This document shows positions 58,770 to 64,000 of a DNA stretch of 64,000 nt, in pieces. This stretch comes from an uncultured Halomicronema sp. (GTDB taxonomy: Bacteria; Cyanobacteriota; Cyanobacteriia; Phormidesmidales; Phormidesmidaceae), in contig CALCCA010000114.1 in the NCBI GenBank assembly GCA_937899725.1, positions 33,442-97,441 of the forward strand. The letters are read 5' to 3'. The notes under the pieces were generated by a model. It ran no database searches. It was not told where the DNA came from and was given only the letters and a program-made list of their open reading frames with translations. Position 1 is the first letter of the stretch. Each line of letters opens with the position of its first letter. Position numbers and translations under genes: made by a program.

Positions 58770-60290
58770 TCAAGCCGGTTCGCCAGCGACTGCAAACTCT
58801 GGCCCAAAATAATTGGGCGTAAAGCTACCGTGCAGACCGTAGGGCACATGGTGCTTGAGCTGCAGGCGGGCGATCGGGCCAGCCGTAATATCTTGAGCGG
58901 CCAAAATAATCAGGTCAGAGCACTGGCGGGCGGCATTGTAGGTCAGACACAGTAGCCAGCCGTCATCTTCTGCGCTGCTGCCGGGTCGGGGCACAAACAC
59001 CGGCTCGCCCATAAAGCCGCGTGGGGCTTCGCTCCACAGCTGTTCCTCACCGGTGGCTAAATCATGCTTCAGCAAAGCCTGCAGCGGCGCATTGCCGGTG
59101 GGGGCGTGGGCCGCCCCAATGTATAGATAGCGGTAGGGCTGACCCACCTGTTGCGGATGCAGCGCCGGAAACTCACAGGAGCGCGCGATCAGGCAGGTGG
59201 CCTCGGCTGTTTCAGCCGTCAGATCCAGCTCAAAACGCCAGAGTTGACCCGCTGGGACTTTGTCAAAATCGACCGCTTCAAAGGTCATGCCCTCATCCAG
59301 CGTGGGAAAGCTGTCATACACGATGGAGTCGACGAAGACCTGGCCGTCTTGCTCAAAGGCGTTGGCATGATGAAACACAAAGCCTGCCGGAGCCTCGATG
59401 GACTGAATCGGCTCGTCACTGTGGCGCGGAATCAGAATGATTTTGGTGGTCGCCTTGGGGTTGAACTGCACACATTCCCCCGCGCCCTTGAGCCCCAGCA
59501 GGAACGGAAAAGGATTGAAGCCTACCGGATTTTGAAAGAAGACCGCATAGTTGGGCGTGATCGCAAAATCATGCATGAACGCAAAGCCCGGAATGCTGCG
59601 GTGATAGGACTTAACGCAGCTGCCCGAAGTGGCAAACTCATGAATCGTGATCGTGCTTGACAGTCCTGTCTTGACGGAAAAATTGACCAGACGCGGTTCC
59701 AGGCCCTGGTCAGGTTGCCCCGGTGCAATTCGCGGATGGGCGGCAAAGGCATCACCCGGTTCTAGTAAACCGTCCAGATAGTCTAACCCCAGCGTTTCGA
59801 GCGTCTCAGGATCTAACCGGTGGGGTTCCGCCGCTTCCCACAATGCCAGCAGCTTTTTGCCCCAGTAGATCACATGGGTATTGGCGATATTCTTAAGCCG
59901 TAGATCAAAGAGGTTGGCCCAAAAGCCGCCCGGTTTTTGGGTGCCAAAGACACCCCGATATAGGGGTTTACCAGCCGCTTTTTCGGCGACGTAGCCCTCG
60001 GTTTGCACAAACCGATTGCAGTAGTAGGCCCGCCCCTGGTGAAAGGCAATGCTGCTAATCATGCCGTCGCCATCAAAGGGATGGCTCACTGGCTGGCCCT
60101 GCACGTCGAGCAGGCCCGGGCCGTTGCGAAACAGGGTGCCCGTGAGCGCAACGGGAATTTCGCCTTCGACCTCGTCGATCCAGTAGGCAAACTCTTCGGG
60201 CTGAGACCGATAGCCGCTGCGCCAATCTTCCATGCCGTAGGACGGGGTGGCCGTAGCGTCAGGACTGGAGGCGGTGGGCAGGGTTTGCAT
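58770..60290 (-). CDS. Carotenoid cleavage oxygenase (RPE65/CCO family)
   Basis: 506 residues from ATG 60290. It has the family's FRNGPGLLDVQGQPVSHPFD and GDGMISSIAFHQGRAYYCNR near the start, HDFAITPNYAVFFQNP (first iron-binding histidine region), GFVFHHANAFEQDGQVFVDS and, at the end, HVPYGLHGSFTPNYFG with the last histidine. Four His bind Fe2+ in the family. The extended frame to 60419 overlaps the transporter gene and is rejected. It probably splits carotenoids or apocarotenoids into retinal-like products. The transporter upstream is 91 bases away on the same strand, likely an operon. Confidence 0.92.
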   Translation of the reverse strand: MQTLPTASSPDATATPSYGMEDWRSGYRSQPEEFAYWIDEVEGEIPVALTGTLFRNGPGLLDVQGQPVSHPFDGDGMISSIAFHQGRAYYCNRFVQTEGYVAEKAAGKPLYRGVFGTQKPGGFWANLFDLRLKNIANTHVIYWGKKLLALWEAAEPHRLDPETLETLGLDYLDGLLEPGDAFAAHPRIAPGQPDQGLEPRLVNFSVKTGLSSTITIHEFATSGSCVKSYHRSIPGFAFMHDFAITPNYAVFFQNPVGFNPFPFLLGLKGAGECVQFNPKATTKIILIPRHSDEPIQSIEAPAGFVFHHANAFEQDGQVFVDSIVYDSFPTLDEGMTFEAVDFDKVPAGQLWRFELDLTAETAEATCLIARSCEFPALHPQQVGQPYRYLYIGAAHAPTGNAPLQALLKHDLATGEEQLWSEAPRGFMGEPVFVPRPGSSAEDDGWLLCLTYNAARQCSDLIILAAQDITAGPIARLQLKHHVPYGLHGSFTPNYFGPEFAVAGEPA

Positions 60291-60381
60291 GGTTTTTGTG
60301 CGATTAAAGAGTGAACGGACAGGGTCTAGCAGGCAAGGCAGGGAATAGCAGGCAGGATTGGCGGGCGATCGCGCTACGGGA

Positions 60382-61809
60382 CTAAGCGTTGGGCTCAACC
60401 GCCCCAATGGCGATGCCAACTGGCTCCTCCGACTCGACGGCAGTCGCTAGAGTAGCGGCCTGACTCGCCGCCAGGGTTTTGCTGGAAATTACCTCATCTT
60501 CCCCTTGAGAAGACGTCTTGGGCAGGAGAAACAACAGTGGTAACGGTAGTAATGTCGACATATTTGTTAACGTCACGAGCAGCCATAAATTCTCGAAGTT
60601 AGTTTCAGTGACGCCGAGCCAATGGGTTAAGACTGCCCCCAACTCATGGGAAAGCAGACCCGCTAAGTTCAAAATCGACATCAGCAACGCAAACAGGGTC
60701 GCTTCGACGCCGACCGGGCAGAGGCGCGCCGATAATACCAAAACTGGCATGAAGGCAATTTGCCCCATGACGGTCAGCACCAAACTATCGCCCAAACTAA
60801 ACCACTCATCGCCAATGCCGATCGCTCGATTGGTGTGCGTGACTAACAGCAGCATCGAGAAGCCCAGCACCGTTGATAGCACCGTTGACCAGGCAAAAAT
60901 AGTGCGAAAGGGGACGGCTTTCAAAAACCGCTGAAAGACGCCAATCCCAATCAGCGAGGCGATGCTGGTCACCAGCCGCACCCGGCCTAAAAATTCGGGT
61001 TCAAAGCCTAAGTCGTTGGTTGTAAAAAAGAAGAACGCTGCATCAGCGGTGGGAGTGGCCTGCCAGAGAAATAGAAACAGGGCAGGCATCCAAATCACTT
61101 TTTGCGTGACGGCTCCTTTGAGCTGCTTAATTTGTCCGCCAATGACTTGCCAGGTTGAGGTCTCAGTAACGGGATCTTCGGCAATCAGCCAGGCTACCCC
61201 CGACACCACGATGGGAAAGGTCGCTGTCACCCCAAAGACAAAGCGGGTATCGGCATATTCCAAGAGCAAGCCGCCAAGGTAGGCAGTTAGCAGGCCGCCG
61301 AGGGCCGCTGCGCCCCAGGCTAAAGATTGGAGAGAGCCCGCACCGCTCTGCGATTCGCGGCGGGCCCGCTCAACCACTAAAGAATCGACAATGACGTCAC
61401 CGACGGCCACCGAGAGTGAACTGAGGGTGATCGCGACGATCGCCGCCCAGCCCGTATTCACGACCGTGGCCATGGCTAGCCACGAGGCCGTGCCCAAAAA
61501 GCCTGAGAGCACCAGATAGGGCCGTCGCCGATAGCCAAACAGGGGAAACCCGTCGGAGATAAAGCCAAACAGGGGTTTGATCGTCCACGGCGCTGAGGCG
61601 ATACCAGTGAGGGCCGCCACTTCTGCCGGGGTAAGGCCCAAATCATCCTTGAGGAAAAAGCTCACCGCTAGGCGAGCCAAGCCCAAAATGCCCTGGACGA
61701 AGTACACGCTGAGAATGGCCGTTAGCTCTAACGACAGCTCTTGACCAAACAGCAGTCGCCTTTCAACGAAGCGTTTGAGCGCGCCCTGATTGAGAGAAGA
61801 ATCGGTCAT
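60382..61809 (-). CDS. Folate-biopterin transporter (FBT) family MFS protein
   Basis: 475 residues with about 12 hydrophobic segments. Signatures of the FBT family are QGILGLARLAVSFFLKDDLG, APWTIKPLFGFISDGFPLFG and VAVGDVIVDSLVVERARRES, with a GFEPEFLGRVRLVTSIASLI half-way. FBT members carry folates or pterins, but some plant plastid and cyanobacterial members have unknown cargo. It precedes the carotenoid oxygenase gene on the same strand, which raises the possibility of carrying a related product; that is inference. Plasma-membrane location. Confidence 0.9.
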   Translation of the reverse strand: MTDSSLNQGALKRFVERRLLFGQELSLELTAILSVYFVQGILGLARLAVSFFLKDDLGLTPAEVAALTGIASAPWTIKPLFGFISDGFPLFGYRRRPYLVLSGFLGTASWLAMATVVNTGWAAIVAITLSSLSVAVGDVIVDSLVVERARRESQSGAGSLQSLAWGAAALGGLLTAYLGGLLLEYADTRFVFGVTATFPIVVSGVAWLIAEDPVTETSTWQVIGGQIKQLKGAVTQKVIWMPALFLFLWQATPTADAAFFFFTTNDLGFEPEFLGRVRLVTSIASLIGIGVFQRFLKAVPFRTIFAWSTVLSTVLGFSMLLLVTHTNRAIGIGDEWFSLGDSLVLTVMGQIAFMPVLVLSARLCPVGVEATLFALLMSILNLAGLLSHELGAVLTHWLGVTETNFENLWLLVTLTNMSTLLPLPLLFLLPKTSSQGEDEVISSKTLAASQAATLATAVESEEPVGIAIGAVEPNA

Positions 61810-62072
61810 GAAAACCTTGAATGGATACCCGCAGCTTGCCCGGTGAGCCGCTCACACTTAGAGTATTGCGATTTGTTAATCCCCTCCATAATAAACACTT
61901 CCCTCTGAACAGGCAGCTATCGCAAGACAGGTTCGGCGATTGGGCGAGGGCGACTGCCTGTTGAGAGAGGCGGGAGAGTCAGGCGTTGGGGGCGTGAGGG
62001 GAGTCTGTATTCCTGCTAGATTTGGGCCGGGGTAGAGATCAGACAAGCGGTTTCGTTGTGCGGCCACGTCTA

Positions 62073-63013
62073 TAGAACCTATTTGAGATCTCTAAGCAGT
62101 GGCGGCTAGGCGCTTGAGCATCAGTCTGATGAAACACAGATTGAGTTGAGCGGTCGCATGCTCGAGGGTGCGCTCAAAGTTCTTCACCAAGCTCTTGCAG
62201 CGTTCCATCCAAGCATTGGAACGCTCGACCACCCAGCGAGCCTTGACCGGAACGAATCCCGTTTGACCCGCTGCCACTTTCTCCGCTTTGGACGGCTTGG
62301 GGGAAAGTTCAAACTGAATCTTGCTCATAATCTGTGGATACATCAGCTCCAGTGCGGACGGTAAGGTGTCGGGATGATAGCCATGGTCGAGCAAGAGGGT
62401 GGTTTTGGGCAGATGCGCAGGCTTGGCACGGAAATAATTAAGGTTCTGCGTCAACATCGCAATCAAGCCGGCATCATCGGAGACGTTGGCAGGAGTGCAG
62501 TGCGTGAAGAAGGGAAAGCCTAAACTGTCAACGGCCAGATGTCGTTTGATGCCGTTGGTCGCTTTGTAGAAGCAGAAGCCTTTCGTCTCAATACTCGCGT
62601 TGCAGGTATTCTTCACAGCTTGCGAGTCAATCATGATTAACGTCGTCCACTGCGGCTTTTTTCCGACCTGACCCCGCACCCGCTCATGCAGAGTGGTCAT
62701 CAGTTGCTCCAGCGTGCCCGCCTCGCGCCACTGCTTGTAGGGCCAATAAACGGTTGAGTAGGGCGGCAAGTCTTTGGGCAAGTCAGCCCAATTACAGCCA
62801 TTCTTGAGGCGATAAAGAATGCCATCGATAATCGCTCGATAGCTCCACTCTAGAGGGCGCGTTTTCTGTTTCGCTGGCAGCACTTCGGGCAACAGGGGTT
62901 CGAGTATTTGCCATTCGGCATCGGTCAGACTACTGGAATAGGCCATGATGATTGCAATTGGCGACACTCCTCACAGATTCACTCAAAATTCAAAAGATCT
63001 CAAATGGGTTCTA
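62073..63013 (-). mobile_element. IS5-family insertion sequence, apparently intact
   Basis: About 941 bp. Terminal inverted repeats begin TAGAACC and run for 19 bases into TTTGAGATCT, with one mismatch (left 62073-62091, right 62995-63013). TA flanks both ends, either a 2-bp target duplication or part of the CTATAG palindrome. It carries a single complete transposase gene. Confidence 0.88.
62092..62946 (-). CDS. IS5 family transposase
   Basis: 284 residues from ATG 62946 (MAYSSSLTDAEWQILEPLLP), a complete DDE transposase. The N-terminal DUF4096-like part has RAIIDGILYRLKNGCNWADL and PPYSTVYWPYKQWREAGTLE. Catalytic segments are IMIDSQAVKNT (first D), KTTLLLDHGYHPD (second D) and the E region WVVERSNAWMERCKSLVKNF. 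No frameshift or stop is seen, so the element may be active. Confidence 0.92.
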   Translation of the reverse strand: MAYSSSLTDAEWQILEPLLPEVLPAKQKTRPLEWSYRAIIDGILYRLKNGCNWADLPKDLPPYSTVYWPYKQWREAGTLEQLMTTLHERVRGQVGKKPQWTTLIMIDSQAVKNTCNASIETKGFCFYKATNGIKRHLAVDSLGFPFFTHCTPANVSDDAGLIAMLTQNLNYFRAKPAHLPKTTLLLDHGYHPDTLPSALELMYPQIMSKIQFELSPKPSKAEKVAAGQTGFVPVKARWVVERSNAWMERCKSLVKNFERTLEHATAQLNLCFIRLMLKRLAATA

Positions 63014-63371
63014 TAGGGTTCGAGCGGTTTGCAGGGGGACCGTTAAGGAGTTGCTGATTTTGGGTGTGAATTGAATCGCCAACCAGAAGAATGACACGAG
63101 TTGATGCACCATTGACCGCGGAGAGCGGGCATCTTGCCCGCGGCCTCGAACACCGGACTCATACTTCGGTTCAGCAATGCCGGGGAACCGTTAGTACCGC
63201 ACTACTCAGACTCTCAGGCCGGATTACGGCAAACTCGATACGGTCAGTTCGGTGTAAAAATTCGCCATTTTGGTGAGGTTCTTGCCACTGTTGAGTTTCT
63301 GTTTGATGCTGCATCATAGGACTCATAGAGAGCTTAAGAAAACGCTCAACCTGACCTCTAGGAGATATCAA
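63014..63371. other. Leader region of the hsp20 gene
   Basis: No gene. It contains GCGGGC (63125-63130) inverted as GCCCGC (63136-63141), a short hairpin of a kind repeated in cyanobacterial genomes. The final 60 bases could fold around the ribosome binding site, TAGGAG, of hsp20. No CIRCE (TTAGCACTC-type) element is seen. Confidence 0.45.
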
Positions 63372-63848
63372 ATGATTGTTCGTTACTGGCATCCTTTTCA
63401 AGAAGTTGAAACTCTGCGTCGTCAGCTCGACAGTGTGTTCAATGAAGTCAGCAATGTCATTGAAACTGCACCCTCTGCCTGGACGCCCGCTGTGCGTTTA
63501 GTTGAGAACGACGATCGCTATGTTTTGACCGTTCAGCTATCAGGCATTGACCCTGATGTGATTGACATTGAAGCGACTCGTGAAACTGTCGTTATCAGCG
63601 GTGAGCGCCGTCAGGCCGAAATTGGCGAAGGCGATCGCGTGCTGCATGACGACATCCACTACGGCAACTTCCGCCGCGTAGTGAATCTGCCCGAAGCCAT
63701 TCAAAATGATGCTGTTGAGGCTGACTTTGAGAATGGTTTCTTGACGCTCACCCTGCCCAAAGTTGAAGAAGTTCGCAACAAAGTTGTGAAAATCAACCTG
63801 GGTCAGTCAGCCGATACGGCGGCAGATTTGCCTCAAGCTGAGGCTTAA
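63372..63848 (+). CDS. Small heat shock protein, Hsp20 family
   Basis: 158-residue ATP-independent holdase chaperone that keeps unfolding proteins soluble in large oligomers. ATG 63372 follows TAGGAG and opens MIVRYWHPFQEVETLRRQLD. The alpha-crystallin domain spans about residues 40-140: TPAVRLVENDDRYVLTVQLS, ETVVISGERRQAEIGEGDRV and the A-x-x-x-x-G-x-L motif in VEADFENGFLTLTLPKVEEV. The C-terminus ends in KVVKINLGQ, the I-x-I/V-type tail in weak form. A strong terminator follows. Confidence 0.95.
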   Translation: MIVRYWHPFQEVETLRRQLDSVFNEVSNVIETAPSAWTPAVRLVENDDRYVLTVQLSGIDPDVIDIEATRETVVISGERRQAEIGEGDRVLHDDIHYGNFRRVVNLPEAIQNDAVEADFENGFLTLTLPKVEEVRNKVVKINLGQSADTAADLPQAEA

Positions 63849-63885
63849 TTCGACAGGTTTGTAGATGCATAAGTCATGATTTTTC

Positions 63886-63914
63886 AGAGGCAGCCAAAGC
63901 TGCCTCTTTTTTTA
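63886..63914 (+). terminator. Intrinsic terminator of hsp20
   Basis: AGAGGCAGC (63886-63894) pairs perfectly with GCTGCCTCT (63899-63907) around a CAAA loop, followed by a run of seven T's. Confidence 0.9.
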
Positions 63915-64000
63915 TGGCAGTTCTGATAGAAGTGCGAGTATTCAAGGAGTGCAGCCCAGTTATGCAATGAGTCATAGTACTTACCCTCGGATGTGGCATG

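Noticed and set aside
63000..63040. tRNA T-arm-like sequence GGTTCGAG after the IS5-family element
   Set aside because: No acceptor, D or anticodon stem can be built around it.

Overview
The window comes from a cyanobacterial chromosome. The octamer GCGATCGC (the HIP1 palindrome) recurs throughout the GC-rich backbone, and many genes are cyanobacterial in type: a DUF2854 protein, a fused ModB-ModC, a D1-type carboxyl-terminal protease, a folate/biopterin-type transporter beside a carotenoid oxygenase, a HetZ-like protein and several pentapeptide and CHAT proteins. The species cannot be fixed from sequence reading; a Leptolyngbya-like filamentous lineage is a guess. No tRNA, rRNA or CRISPR array was seen.

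Layout. 1-14,435 is mostly ordinary backbone: MoxR (cut by the window edge), RibF, an MBL hydrolase, SurE, PheS, a HAD hydrolase, DUF2854, CysK, the molybdate uptake genes (ModA, fused ModBC) and a CtpA-type protease. 14,440-16,860 is an AT-rich island with a two-gene cassette (two-TM membrane protein plus DUF1883-TIR protein) preceded by two stacked inverted repeats, then a VOC protein behind another long inverted repeat. 17,281-22,655 holds a cupin, SelO (its last codons rewritten by an IS1-family insertion), an EEP phosphohydrolase and two small genes that resemble orphan immunity proteins. 23,014-28,600 is an accessory patchwork: a broken IS256 copy, then pentapeptide, BrnT-BrnA and HEPN-pair cassettes separated by successive decayed copies of an AraC-gene 3' end. 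A truncated AraC gene and a MATE pseudogene with two in-frame TAG codons close it.

29,668-34,671 is a small detoxification-like block: TetR, flavin amine oxidase, a 176-bp MITE, an MDR reductase, an MDR 5' fragment, GNAT and SnoaL-like genes. 35,039-38,070 carries a Hint/intein-like membrane protein and three small envelope proteins. 38,148-44,943 is backbone again (IscS-type desulfurase, ExoD, GNAT, HetZ-like, an orphan PhnK-type ATPase). The 3' end of phnK is repeated twice downstream, with HicA-HicB in the first interval and a second hicB in the second.

47,689-49,183 is a divergent DJ-1/LuxR pair. 49,957-57,948 is a block of exported proteins: an LRR-TPR-CHAT protein translationally coupled to an LRR-pentapeptide protein, and divergently a FecR-like protein, a TPR-M48 protease and an unusual Rieske protein. 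58,021 to the end has GST, carotenoid oxygenase, an FBT-family transporter, an intact IS5-family element and Hsp20.

The most interesting signals are the repeated gene-3'-end fragments that bracket toxin-antitoxin and HEPN cassettes at two independent loci, the TIR cassette, and the Hint domain in a Tim44-like membrane protein.
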